Assembly: GCA_964570685.1 (NCBI GenBank)
Contig: CAZMZC010000040.1
Location: 1-27,383, forward strand
Length of the DNA stretch: 27,383 bases
DNA from: UBA1189 sp964570685
GTDB lineage: Bacteria > Bacteroidota > Bacteroidia > Bacteroidales > Bacteroidaceae
Reading direction: 5' to 3'
Shown: one piece after another, positions 1 to 7,601 of the stretch
Layout: every line of letters begins with the position of its first letter
Position numbering within the stretch: position 1 is the first letter of the stretch
Program-made: the position numbers and the translations under genes
Notes under the pieces: model-generated
The model's database searches: none
The model's input: only the letters and a program-made list of their open reading frames with translations
What the model was told of the DNA's origin: nothing

Positions 1-48
1 CGGGGGTCAACGCAACTTCGCCATCGGGGGTCAAACGCACGCGACTTT
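1..48. repeat. Two 24-bp imperfect tandem units at window edge
   Basis: The motif CGGGGGTCAA occurs at 1-10 and again at 25-34, and related sequence (acgca, cgact) follows each. This suggests a 24-bp tandem repeat whose left part may lie outside the window. Only two units are visible and no function can be assigned. Confidence 0.45.
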
Positions 49-134
49 TCCAACAGCAGGATGTCATTATCATAGTGACTTTTCTTTATCATACGCTTCC
101 TTTACATTTTCCTGAATTTTACCTGTCAAGTTAT

Positions 135-220
135 TTACCGCTGCGCATCGGCAACCTTGCTGTTGTGCAAGGGCAAGATTGCTGTTGTGCAACGGCAACC
201 TTACTGTTGCGCAGCGGTAA
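135..220. repeat. Array of four 20-bp palindromes, 22-bp period
   Basis: Four units lie at 135-154, 157-176, 179-198 and 201-220, each separated by exactly 2 nt (CC, GA, CC). Each unit has a 6-bp left arm (TTACCG, TTGCTG, TTGCTG, TTACTG), an 8-nt centre (CTGCGCAT, TTGTGCAA, TTGTGCAA, TTGCGCAG) and a 6-bp right arm (CGGCAA, GGGCAA, CGGCAA, CGGTAA). The outer edges also pair with each other: 131-147 is a perfect 17-bp inverted repeat of 208-224. The whole array is therefore palindromic as well as each unit. There is no coding interpretation. Confidence 0.85.
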
Positions 221-587
221 ATAATTTTGACTGTTGTTTTCAGGGAAAACGCATAGGAGTAGCACCACTTTCTCTATGCATAGATGCACTTGTATAGAGC
301 AAATGGCACTGATGGGCCGATATGGAGAATTGTACGCAGTGTCCGCCGTTATCCGCATTTGTATTAGGCGTTTAGTACTGTTTGGCGGACAGTGGCAGAT
401 GAAAAACGAAAAGCCCTGGTTCTTCGTAAATTTAGGGGCAAAAACGAATTGTTATGCCGTCTTTATTATTGATTTATCTGTTTAATACTCAATCAAATAA
501 ATACGTAAAAAGTTGTAAGTGTCGCTAATTTTTTGTATCTTTATGTGTGAAAAAACGAACAAAAGAATCAGCAACACCTACCGGTTG

Positions 588-656
588 CAAAGGTACAAAA
601 GTTTGCGGAAACATATCCCTACTTCTTTTCTCGTTCGCAATAATTTTGTACCTTTG
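588..656. promoter_or_regulatory. Inverted pair of promoter -7 boxes; the rightward one probably serves the thioesterase
   Basis: CAAAGGTACAAAA at 588-600 is a perfect 13-bp inverted repeat of TTTTGTACCTTTG at 644-656. Each copy contains TACCTTTG, a match to the Bacteroidetes -7 consensus TAnnTTTG. The right copy (649-656) points toward the thioesterase and would give a leader of about 150 nt. The left copy points leftward, where no gene is visible. Neither copy has a perfect TTTG box upstream; the right one has TTTC about 18 nt upstream. Confidence 0.5.
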
Positions 657-812
657 TGGCATCAAGAGTTATGGCATTGAAGCAAAACAATAACGAACTC
701 TGAAATAGGAACGGTTGCCATCTCGTTACCCGATTTCCAAGCAATCCGAATAACCGTCTAATTACAAGATAATTGCAAATCCTGCGATTTTTTTTTATGA
801 AAAAATGTGGCT

Positions 813-1292
813 ATGAAAAAGATTATCAATCCCTATCTGGGGATGTCAGAGGAGGATGGGTATAATTGCTTTGCGTGTGCTCCGCACAATGAGCATGGGC
901 TCCACATGGAGTTTTGTGAAGATGGCGATGAGGTGGTGTGCTACTGGACACCTGCTTCGCATTTTCAAGGGTGGACCGATACCCTGCATGGCGGCATACA
1001 GGCGACACTGATTGATGAGACGGCAGGCTGGGTGATAGCCCGCAAGATGCAGACGTCGGGTATGACCACCAATCTGAACATTAAGTACAAACACCCCATC
1101 CCGACGGGCGATGGCGTGCGCTTGGAGGTGCGGGCACGTATCTGTGAAATGAAGCGTGCCTTTGCTTTGATGCAGGCCTCTATCACGGTGGATGGTGTGG
1201 TGTGCACCACTGCCGAACTCACCTTTTATTGTTTCTCGCAAGAGAAGGCAAAGGCTGATTTCCACTTCCTGCCTTACGAGGTGGAGGAGTGA
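813..1292 (+). CDS. PaaI-like hotdog-fold acyl-CoA thioesterase
   Basis: This 159-residue protein is a single-domain hotdog thioesterase of the PaaI/4HBT type, expected to hydrolyse acyl- or aryl-CoA thioesters in the cytoplasm; its substrate is unknown. The diagnostic stretch is HGGIQATLIDETAGW, where the HGG turn and the acidic residue of the central helix form the active site in this family. The following strand TTNLNIKYKHPIPTGDGVRLEVRA fits the hotdog sheet but is cut here only as a description of the fold. I start at ATG 813 (MKKIINPYLG); a GTG two codons earlier (807) is possible but less likely. The gene stands alone and is followed by a strong hairpin before the convergent gdhA. Confidence 0.82.
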   Translation: MKKIINPYLGMSEEDGYNCFACAPHNEHGLHMEFCEDGDEVVCYWTPASHFQGWTDTLHGGIQATLIDETAGWVIARKMQTSGMTTNLNIKYKHPIPTGDGVRLEVRARICEMKRAFALMQASITVDGVVCTTAELTFYCFSQEKAKADFHFLPYEVEE

Positions 1293-1334
1293 TGGCTGGC
1301 AAAGTGTCGTCGGCACCAGACAACTGGTTAATGC

Positions 1335-1368
1335 GAAACGCGCAGCTCCTTGCGGGGCTGCGCGTTTC
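1335..1368. terminator. Hairpin between convergent thioesterase and gdhA
   Basis: GAAACGCGCAGC (1335-1346) pairs perfectly with GCTGCGCGTTTC (1357-1368). Three more inner pairs, one of them a wobble, give a 15-bp stem with loop TTGC. There is no strong T-tract immediately after it on the + strand. Its position between two convergent stop codons fits a bidirectional terminator. Confidence 0.75.
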
Positions 1369-1410
1369 TAAGTATTATAGAAGTTTAGTTTTTATTCCTT
1401 CTACAGGGCA

Positions 1411-2745
1411 TTAGATCACACCCTGCGCCATCATGGCGTTGGCTACCTTGATGAAGCCTGCCACGTTGGCACCCTTCACGTAGTCGATGTAGCCGTCGGG
1501 GCGTGTGCCGTACTTCACGCATGAGGCGTGAATGTTTTGCATGATGCTCTTGAGCTTCTTGTCCACCTTCTCGGCACTCCAGCCCAGCTTGTAGCTGTTC
1601 TGTGTCATCTCAAGACCTGATACCGATACACCACCGGCATTGGATGCCTTACCGGGTGCATACAGCAACTTGGCCTCCTGGAAGGTCTCAACGGCTTCGG
1701 GTGTAGAGGGCATGTTGGCACCTTCTGATACGGCGATGCAGCCATTGGCCACGAGAGCGCGGGCGTGCTCGCCATTGAGCTCGTTCTGTGTGGCGCAGGG
1801 GAGTGCGATGTCGCCCTTCTCATACCAGGGAGCTGCACCGGCCACGTATTTGCAACCATACTTCTCGGCATATTCTTTGATACGTCCGCGACGTACGTTC
1901 TTCAGCTCCATGATGAAGGCAAGCTTCTCCTCGTCGATGCCTGCGGGGTCGTAGATGTAGCCGTTAGAGTCGCTCATGGTGACGGGCTTGGCACCCAGCT
2001 GGATGCACTTCTGCACGGTAAATTGAGCTACGTTGCCCGAACCGCTCACGAGGCATACCTTGTCCTTGATGTCGATGCCGCGTGTCTTGAGCATCTCTTG
2101 CAGGAAGTAGATGTTGCCATATCCGGTAGCCTCGGGACGGATGAGCGAACCGCCGAAGTCGAGTCCCTTACCTGTGAGCACACCCTCGAAGTTGCGGGTG
2201 AGCTTCTTGTACATACCGAAGAGGTAGCCTACCTCACGGGCACCCACACCGATGTCTCCGGCAGGTACGTCCATCTCGGCACCGATATTGTGCCAAAGCT
2301 CAGTCATGAAAGCTTGGCAGAAGTGCATCACCTCGTTGTCGCTCTTGCCCTTGGGGTCGAAGTCTGAGCCACCCTTAGCACCACCCATGGGAAGTGTGGT
2401 GAGCGCGTTCTTGAAGGTCTGCTCGAAAGCGAGGAACTTCAGTGTGCTGAGGTTTACTGAGGGGTGGAAACGAAGACCGCCCTTGTACGGACCGATGGCA
2501 TTGGAGTGCTGCACACGGTAGCCCATATTGGTCTGCACCTTACCCTTGTCGTCGACCCATGTGACGCGGAAGGTCACGATACGGTCGGGCACGCAAAGGC
2601 GCTCTACCAGATTGGCGGCCTCAAACTCGGGGTGCTTGTTATACTCATCTTCAATGGTTGACAACACTTCGCCTACAGCCTGGAAATAAAGCTCCTCGCC
2701 AGGGAAATGCTCTCTAAGTACTGCTAATGTCTCTTGTACTTTCAT
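1411..2745 (-). CDS. gdhA: NADP-type glutamate dehydrogenase, hexameric
   Basis: It interconverts 2-oxoglutarate plus ammonium and glutamate, the ammonium-assimilating reaction in Bacteroidales. The protein is 444 residues, matching the about 447 of the small hexameric GDH class. Visible motifs are the substrate-binding stretch GYRVQHSNAIGPYKGGLRFH (about 75-94), the catalytic-lysine motif PMGGAKGGSDFDP with Lys124, PAGDIGVGAREVGYL (161-175), and the Rossmann fingerprint VSGSGNVAQF (about 233-242). NADP preference is inferred from class and length, not proved by sequence. It starts at ATG 2745, about 36 bases downstream of a -7 box. It is monocistronic and convergent with the thioesterase. 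Confidence 0.96.
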   Translation of the reverse strand: MKVQETLAVLREHFPGEELYFQAVGEVLSTIEDEYNKHPEFEAANLVERLCVPDRIVTFRVTWVDDKGKVQTNMGYRVQHSNAIGPYKGGLRFHPSVNLSTLKFLAFEQTFKNALTTLPMGGAKGGSDFDPKGKSDNEVMHFCQAFMTELWHNIGAEMDVPAGDIGVGAREVGYLFGMYKKLTRNFEGVLTGKGLDFGGSLIRPEATGYGNIYFLQEMLKTRGIDIKDKVCLVSGSGNVAQFTVQKCIQLGAKPVTMSDSNGYIYDPAGIDEEKLAFIMELKNVRRGRIKEYAEKYGCKYVAGAAPWYEKGDIALPCATQNELNGEHARALVANGCIAVSEGANMPSTPEAVETFQEAKLLYAPGKASNAGGVSVSGLEMTQNSYKLGWSAEKVDKKLKSIMQNIHASCVKYGTRPDGYIDYVKGANVAGFIKVANAMMAQGVI

Positions 2746-2780
2746 ACTACTAATACCTATTTAATTTCGTTTTCGGGATG

Positions 2781-2788
2781 CAAAGATA
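2781..2788 (-). promoter_or_regulatory. Promoter -7 box for gdhA
   Basis: On the minus strand the sequence reads TATCTTTG, a match to TAnnTTTG, and it lies about 36 bases upstream of the gdhA start. No good TTTG box lies 19-21 nt further upstream, so only the -7 element is supported. Confidence 0.55.
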
Positions 2789-2943
2789 CATATATTTTGT
2801 GAGATTATGAATAAAACGCAAGAAAAAACTATAAATAAATGATAAATTGTAATTTTAGTTTTGTTTTGCGTAAACTTTTGTTATCTGAATGGTGGTTTTT
2901 GCGAATTATTGTCATTTATGGTGGCCGTTTGGCAGATTATTGT

Positions 2944-2951
2944 TACTTTTG
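2944..2951 (+). promoter_or_regulatory. Promoter -7 box for the CBM9-like/fucosidase pair
   Basis: TACTTTTG fits TAnnTTTG and lies 28 bases before ATG 2980. It sits inside the longer open frame that begins at 2839, which supports 2980 as the true start. No clear -33 box is visible. Confidence 0.5.
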
Positions 2952-2979
2952 TGACGTGATTCATCATAAATATGACATT

Positions 2980-3633
2980 ATGAACAGACTTTCCGTTTCC
3001 CGTATCGCCTCCTTGCCCACTATTGCTGCCGACGTGCCTGTTATGCTCGACGCTATGGGCGTAGCCTTTAGTCCCATTGCTACGGTTAACTGGCCCGCTG
3101 AGTATCCTTACTGCCCAGAGGCTGCTTTCCGCGCGGCTTGGTGCCCCGAGGGGTTGGTGCTCCACTATCGTGTGAACGAACAGAGTGTGCGTGCCCACTA
3201 TGCAGAGGATGGAGGCAAGGTATGGACCGACTCCTGCGTGGAGTGTTTCGTCCGCAACGCTGACGATGATACCTATTATAATATAGAGTGTAATTGTATT
3301 GGTACGTTGCTTGCCGCCTCAGGCAATGGCCGTCACAATCGTGTGCCTGTGGCTCCCGAGTTGCGCAGTGCTGTGTTGCGCTGGACCTCATTGGGTAGTG
3401 AAGCGTTTGAGGAACGTATGGAGCCTACAACATGGGAGGTGGCCTTGGTAATTCCTGTACAACTCTTTGCGGCTCATCCTCTTCGTCTCGAGACAGGAAC
3501 CCTGCTTCGTGCCAATTTCTATAAGTGTGGCGACGAACTCAGTGTACCGCACTTCCTTTCGTGGAATCCTATTGAGGTGGCAGAGCCCGACTTCCACCGT
3601 CCCGAATACTTCGGCGAATTGGAACTGATGTAA
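2980..3633 (+). CDS. Carbohydrate-binding family 9-like protein
   Basis: This protein of 217 residues resembles the CBM9-like domain proteins common in Bacteroidales. Typical pieces are the WTDSCVECFV stretch, the YYNIECNCIGTLLAASG stretch, and the closing FYKCGDELSVPHFLSWNPI and FHRPEYFGELEL segments. No enzymatic function can be read from it. No signal peptide is visible with the start at 2980, so it may be cytoplasmic even though its neighbour is exported. The open frame extends upstream to 2839, but that extension has odd composition and contains the promoter box, so I reject it. The fucosidase follows after 10 nt, which implies co-transcription and a role in glycan use. Confidence 0.75.
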   Translation: MNRLSVSRIASLPTIAADVPVMLDAMGVAFSPIATVNWPAEYPYCPEAAFRAAWCPEGLVLHYRVNEQSVRAHYAEDGGKVWTDSCVECFVRNADDDTYYNIECNCIGTLLAASGNGRHNRVPVAPELRSAVLRWTSLGSEAFEERMEPTTWEVALVIPVQLFAAHPLRLETGTLLRANFYKCGDELSVPHFLSWNPIEVAEPDFHRPEYFGELELM

Positions 3634-3643
3634 TCATAAACCG

Positions 3644-4978
3644 ATGGTAAATACAATGAAAACACCGAAACGACTTTTCGTGGCCACAGCCCTTATGGCA
3701 TCGCTCATGGGCGGTAAGGCTACAGCGCAGGAGGCTGCAAGCTATGTCCCTTCCGAAGAGAACTTGAAGGCACGTCAAGAGTTTGCCGACTGCAAACTCG
3801 GCATCTTCATCCACTGGGGCATATACAGCATGTTTGCCCAGGGCGAATGGTACATGACCAATGCCAATATCAATCACCGCGAATATGCCAAGGCTGCCTC
3901 GGCCTTCTATCCCATACGGTTCAATGCACAGGAGTGGGTGTCGGCCATCAAGGCCGCAGGAGCCAAGTACATCTGCTTCACTTCGCGCCATCACGACGGC
4001 TTCTCCATGTGGGATACTGAGCAGTCGGCCTACAACATCGTCGATGCCACGCCCTTTGGTCGTGATGTCATCAAGGAGTTGGCCGATGAGTGTCATCGTC
4101 AGGGCATCAAACTCCACTTCTACTACTCGCATATCGACTGGACTCGCGATGACTATCCTGCCGGTCGCACTGGCCGCGGCACAGGCAAGGACCTCACGAA
4201 GGCCGACTGGCCTGCCTACTATGCCTTTATGAACCGTCAGCTCACCGAGCTCCTCACCAACTACGGCGAGGTGGGTGCTATATGGTTCGATGGCGTGTGG
4301 GACCACGATCAAGATACTGTAACTTTTGATTGGCAACTCGAAGAACAGTATGCCCTCATCCATCGCCTGCAGCCTGCTTGTCTGGTGGGCAACAATCATC
4401 ACCAGGCACCCGTGGAAGGCGAGGATATACAAATCTTTGAGCGTGATCTCCCAGGAGAGAACAAGGCAGGACTCTCGGGTCAATCCATCAGCCGTTTGCC
4501 CTTGGAAACCTGCCAGACGATGAATGGTATGTGGGGCTACAAAATTATTGACCAAAATTACAAAAGTCCCGAGACTCTGATCCGCTACCTTGTGAGTACT
4601 TCGGGCAAGGGAGCCAACCTGCTGCTCAATATCGGTCCCCAGCCCAATGGTGAGCTCCCTGCGGCGGCTCTCGAGCGCTTGCAGGCGATAGGGGAGTGGA
4701 CAACTCGCTACGGGGAGACTATTTACGGCACCACTGCGGGTGACATTACAGCCCAGGAGTGGGGCGTGACCACTCGCAAAGGCAACCGCCTCTTTGTGCA
4801 TATCTTCGACCTTGACACCAAGGAGCTCTTCCTTCCTCTCGACTGCAAGGTAAAGAAGGCCTTCGTGTACGACACCAAGCAATCGTTGAAGATGAAGCGC
4901 ACCAAGGAGGGCACAACACTGTTTTTTGATGAAGTGCCTTCGGGTGTTGACTACATTGTGGAGTTGGAAACGAAATGA
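3644..4978 (+). CDS. Exported GH29 alpha-L-fucosidase
   Basis: It is predicted to release terminal alpha-linked L-fucose from glycans in the periplasm. The 444-residue protein starts with a signal peptide (hydrophobic core LFVATALMASLMGG, likely cleaved after ATA before QEA). GH29 hallmarks follow: KLGIFIHWGIYS (51-62), CFTSRHHDGFSMWD (111-124), and GAIWFDGVWDHD, where Asp216 of WFDG is the expected nucleophile. The catalytic barrel is followed by a short beta domain ending SGVDYIVELETK. The start could be ATG 3644 or ATG 3656 (MKTPKRLF); the second gives the neater signal peptide. It lies 10 nt after the CBM9-like gene and is followed by a strong hairpin. The acid/base residue is not assigned. 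Confidence 0.93.
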   Translation: MVNTMKTPKRLFVATALMASLMGGKATAQEAASYVPSEENLKARQEFADCKLGIFIHWGIYSMFAQGEWYMTNANINHREYAKAASAFYPIRFNAQEWVSAIKAAGAKYICFTSRHHDGFSMWDTEQSAYNIVDATPFGRDVIKELADECHRQGIKLHFYYSHIDWTRDDYPAGRTGRGTGKDLTKADWPAYYAFMNRQLTELLTNYGEVGAIWFDGVWDHDQDTVTFDWQLEEQYALIHRLQPACLVGNNHHQAPVEGEDIQIFERDLPGENKAGLSGQSISRLPLETCQTMNGMWGYKIIDQNYKSPETLIRYLVSTSGKGANLLLNIGPQPNGELPAAALERLQAIGEWTTRYGETIYGTTAGDITAQEWGVTTRKGNRLFVHIFDLDTKELFLPLDCKVKKAFVYDTKQSLKMKRTKEGTTLFFDEVPSGVDYIVELETK

Positions 4979-5052
4979 ATACTGCAGGAGTAGGATAGGA
5001 ATCTTTTTTGTGATAAGAATGCTGTCGTAGATTCTGTGTCTCGGTGAAGAAA

Positions 5053-5085
5053 AGCGAAAGCAGGTCGGTCTGACCTGCTTTCGCT
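5053..5085. terminator. Bidirectional terminator between fucosidase and hexosaminidase
   Basis: AGCGAAAGCAGGTC (5053-5066) pairs perfectly with GACCTGCTTTCGCT (5072-5085) around a 5-nt loop. The + strand continues with tgtttgg. The minus strand continues with a T-rich run (tttcttcacc). It lies between two convergent genes. Confidence 0.82.
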
Positions 5086-5105
5086 TGTTTGGATTTCTTT
5101 CAGGA

Positions 5106-7418
5106 TTAGTTAACTGCTATCTCATCCACAAACAGGAAGGCTCCGTACCCTTTGGCACCATGCCAGTCAGGCATGCAGTGTTCTACGAGTGCCTTGACTT
5201 TTATGTAGCGGGCTTTGGTGGTAGTGAACTTCATCTCGTGATGATATATCTGGTTGGGGTTCTTTTCTGTCATGGCAGGATACTCTTCACTGAAAACCTC
5301 GGTGTACAGCTCTCCATCTTCTGATACGGAAACGATGAGGCCTCGGGCATCAAATACCCAGTCCCCCTTCTCCACGCATGTGCTGAGCGATACTTGGCTC
5401 ACCTCTTCAGTCTTTTGTAGGTCTATTACGGCTTCGAAGTCATTGCCCGCAAAACCCAACCAACGTCCTGTGCGGTAGTTGTGGTTGCCCTTCAGACCAT
5501 CGGTGAGTGTGGGGGCTCCTCCGTAGCTATAGCTGCGGTGGGTTGGCTGAAGTAAGGTTATGGGCTTGGCTGTGGCTTTGTTGAAAGTGATGTCCTCGGA
5601 AAATTGGCGTGTGGCGCCACGTTTGCCGATGCCTTTTGCTTTTAATGTGCAGTTGGCCTTGATTTCAATAGGCTTCTTATAAATAGTCGATGTCTCGGTT
5701 GGTTCGCTGCCATCGGTGGTGTAGTAGATGGGGCGACCGTCTATGGTGTTGAGCTCGGCAATTATACAGTTGTTTTTCGTATCGGTTGTGAACGTCGCGT
5801 TTACGTCAAAGATATGCTTTGCGTAGTTGTAGCCCTTGATGTCGTAGAGCTCGACTAATGGGATGATGCGCTGCTTGAAATCTTCGAAATTCTTGTTCTC
5901 AGGCTTGCACCACTGTACTTCGCAAAGGGCTGCCATACGGGGTAGCTCCATATATTCTACGTGAGTGAATGTATGGATATATTCCGTCCATAGGTTGGCC
6001 TGCACGCCAATGATGTGTTTCTGCTGTTCGGGAGTGAGCGAGGGGTGCATAGGCTCGTAGTTGTATACGGTCTCTACTGGTACGTAACCGCCGATAGCTA
6101 AGGGTTCATCGGCAGTATGCTTCGTTTGGTAATAATCGAAATACATGTAGGTGTTAGGTGACATGATGCAGTTGTGCCCTTTCTTGGCTGCTTCCAGTCC
6201 GCCAGAGATGCCGCGCCACGAATGTACGGTAGCTGTAGGTGCCAGTTCGCCTTCGAGTATCTCGTCCCAACCGATAATCTTGCGCCCCTTGCTGTTGAGG
6301 AACTTCTCGGCATGTGATATCACGAAACTTTGCAGATACATCTCTGCACTGTGCTTGTCATCATCCTTGAGGCCGAGGGCCTTGATGCGGGCTTGGCATT
6401 TGGGACATTTCTCCCATTCTGTCTTAGGGCATTCGTCACCACCTACATGTATGTATTCAGAGGGGAACACTTCTACGATTTCGGTTAGCACATCCTCGAT
6501 GAATCGGAGTGTGGCGTCATTGCCAGCGCAGAGTACATTTTCAGATACACCCCACATCTTCCACACTTCGTACGGACCACCCGTGCATCCATATTCGGGG
6601 TAGGCTGCCAATGCGGCTTGCATATGGCCGGGGAGGTCTATCTCGGGGATTACGGTGATGTGGCGTTCGGCCGCGTAAGCTACGATTTCGCGACAATCAT
6701 CCTGGGTGTATTGGAAGGGACCGTAGTGTTGCCCGTCATACTTTCCGCTGTTGCGCCCGATAACCGTTTCGCTGCGTTCTGCTGCTATGGTCGATAGCTT
6801 GGGGTACTTCTTCATTTCAAAACGCCAGCCCTGATCGTCGGTCAGATGCCAATGGAAACGATTGATGTTATGTAGGGCTAAGATGTCGATGAAACGCTTT
6901 ATGGAGTCTACGGTGAAGAAGTGACGTGACACGTCAAGATGGGCACCGCGATAACTAAATCGGGGGTAATCATTTATTTCTACCGCAGGTAGCTTGGCTT
7001 TGCCTTTTGTCACGGGGAGTGCCTTGCGCAATGTTTGTATTCCATAGAATACACCGGCAGGTGAAGCTCCGATGATTGCTATTCCGTCGGCATTTACTGT
7101 CAGTTGATAGCCTTCGGGGTTATCGCCGATATTGTCTATAGATAACGTGATGGCTTTATTGCTTGACTGGTTGGTAATTGGTAGGTCAAGTCCCACCTTC
7201 TCTTTGATATATTCGGCCAGGAATGTGGCATTTTGCTTCATCTCCTCATTGCTTTGGTATGTGATGGCGACTGTTTCGTCAAGGATAAAGCTGGTACCTC
7301 CTGTTGTAGTGATTTCTTGGGGTAATGGCACCACCTGATAGTTGGCGGTAGGGGTGTTGTCATTGCAGGCAATCAGTCCGCAACTGAGTAGCAACATGGC
7401 TAATGTGTGTCTCTTCAT
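5106..7418 (-). CDS. GH20 beta-N-acetylhexosaminidase lipoprotein
   Basis: An exo-hexosaminidase expected to remove terminal GlcNAc or GalNAc. It has 770 residues. The N-terminus MKRHTLAMLLLSCGLIAC is a lipoprotein signal with Cys18 as the lipidated residue. Next come the GH20b-like N-terminal domain (about 25-150) and the GH20 barrel starting at PRFSYRGAHLDVSRHF. The catalytic pair Asp328-Glu329 lies in HVGGDECPKTEW, with active-site tryptophans in SWRG (401) and NLWTEY (477). A chitobiase C-terminal-like domain (YYTTDGSEPTETSTIY, about 565-610) and a discoidin-like domain (about 620-770) finish the protein. This four-part layout is usual in Bacteroides enzymes of this class. It converges with the fucosidase, and both act on host-type glycans. 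Confidence 0.95.
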   Translation of the reverse strand: MKRHTLAMLLLSCGLIACNDNTPTANYQVVPLPQEITTTGGTSFILDETVAITYQSNEEMKQNATFLAEYIKEKVGLDLPITNQSSNKAITLSIDNIGDNPEGYQLTVNADGIAIIGASPAGVFYGIQTLRKALPVTKGKAKLPAVEINDYPRFSYRGAHLDVSRHFFTVDSIKRFIDILALHNINRFHWHLTDDQGWRFEMKKYPKLSTIAAERSETVIGRNSGKYDGQHYGPFQYTQDDCREIVAYAAERHITVIPEIDLPGHMQAALAAYPEYGCTGGPYEVWKMWGVSENVLCAGNDATLRFIEDVLTEIVEVFPSEYIHVGGDECPKTEWEKCPKCQARIKALGLKDDDKHSAEMYLQSFVISHAEKFLNSKGRKIIGWDEILEGELAPTATVHSWRGISGGLEAAKKGHNCIMSPNTYMYFDYYQTKHTADEPLAIGGYVPVETVYNYEPMHPSLTPEQQKHIIGVQANLWTEYIHTFTHVEYMELPRMAALCEVQWCKPENKNFEDFKQRIIPLVELYDIKGYNYAKHIFDVNATFTTDTKNNCIIAELNTIDGRPIYYTTDGSEPTETSTIYKKPIEIKANCTLKAKGIGKRGATRQFSEDITFNKATAKPITLLQPTHRSYSYGGAPTLTDGLKGNHNYRTGRWLGFAGNDFEAVIDLQKTEEVSQVSLSTCVEKGDWVFDARGLIVSVSEDGELYTEVFSEEYPAMTEKNPNQIYHHEMKFTTTKARYIKVKALVEHCMPDWHGAKGYGAFLFVDEIAVN

Positions 7419-7451
7419 ACGTCTTTAGATGTTTGTTAATGATATGCTCGA

Positions 7452-7482
7452 CAAATTTAAGCTTTTTTATTGGTACTCGCAA
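7452..7482 (-). promoter_or_regulatory. Promoter for the GH20 hexosaminidase
   Basis: On the minus strand TTG (7480-7482) is followed after 20 nt by TAAATTTG (7452-7459). This matches the Bacteroidetes -33/-7 arrangement, about 33 bases upstream of the GH20 start. Confidence 0.68.
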
Positions 7483-7531
7483 TGCCTCCCACTACTCCTT
7501 TTCATAGTGCTTGAAAACAGTGCACCTCTTC

Positions 7532-7562
7532 TTTGTGTTTCTAAAAAAATGACGTAAATTTG
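7532..7562 (+). promoter_or_regulatory. Consensus promoter for the nucleoside permease operon
   Basis: TTTG (7532-7535), 19 nt, then TAAATTTG (7555-7562) is an exact match to the Bacteroidetes primary-sigma promoter. It lies 39 bases before ATG 7602. It is back to back with the GH20 promoter. Confidence 0.8.
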
Positions 7563-7601
7563 CACTTTAGTTGGTTTGTAAGACTATAACTATATACAGC
7601 T

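Larger units (their letters stand above)
1..812. other. Gene-free leader region with repeats
   Basis: I see no convincing gene in these 812 bases. Open frames at 131-358 (-) and 234-485 (+) are short, have no family resemblance and run through the palindrome array, so I treat them as chance. The region holds a 24-bp tandem repeat at the edge, a four-unit palindrome array (135-220), a short inverted repeat GTCCGCC/GGCGGAC (341-347 and 384-390), and a pair of inverted promoter-like boxes (588-600 and 644-656). The last 150 bases before the thioesterase look like a long 5' leader. I could not match the leader to a known riboswitch. Confidence 0.6.

Noticed and set aside
135..220. Considered a CRISPR array or an invertible promoter
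   Set aside because: The spacers are only 2 nt, so it is not CRISPR. The ends are too close (under 100 bp) and enclose no promoter box, so it is unlikely to be an invertible promoter.
234..485. 83-codon + strand frame near the left edge
   Set aside because: It has no family resemblance and unnatural composition, and it adjoins the palindrome array.
660..812. Possible riboswitch in the 150-nt leader of the thioesterase
   Set aside because: Only short complementary stretches (AGAGTT/AACTCT) are visible and no known riboswitch core could be matched by eye.
1765..2367. 200-codon + strand frame opposite gdhA
   Set aside because: It is the complement of a strongly conserved glutamate dehydrogenase gene and has no independent support.
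2839..2979. N-terminal extension of the CBM9-like protein
   Set aside because: The extension is rich in aromatic and cysteine residues, unlike the family, and contains the promoter -7 box at 2944-2951. The start at 2980 is better.
3569..4882. 437-codon open frame on the minus strand
   Set aside because: It is fully antisense to the GH29 fucosidase, whose catalytic motifs are clear. The antisense protein has no recognisable domains and is a by-product of codon bias.
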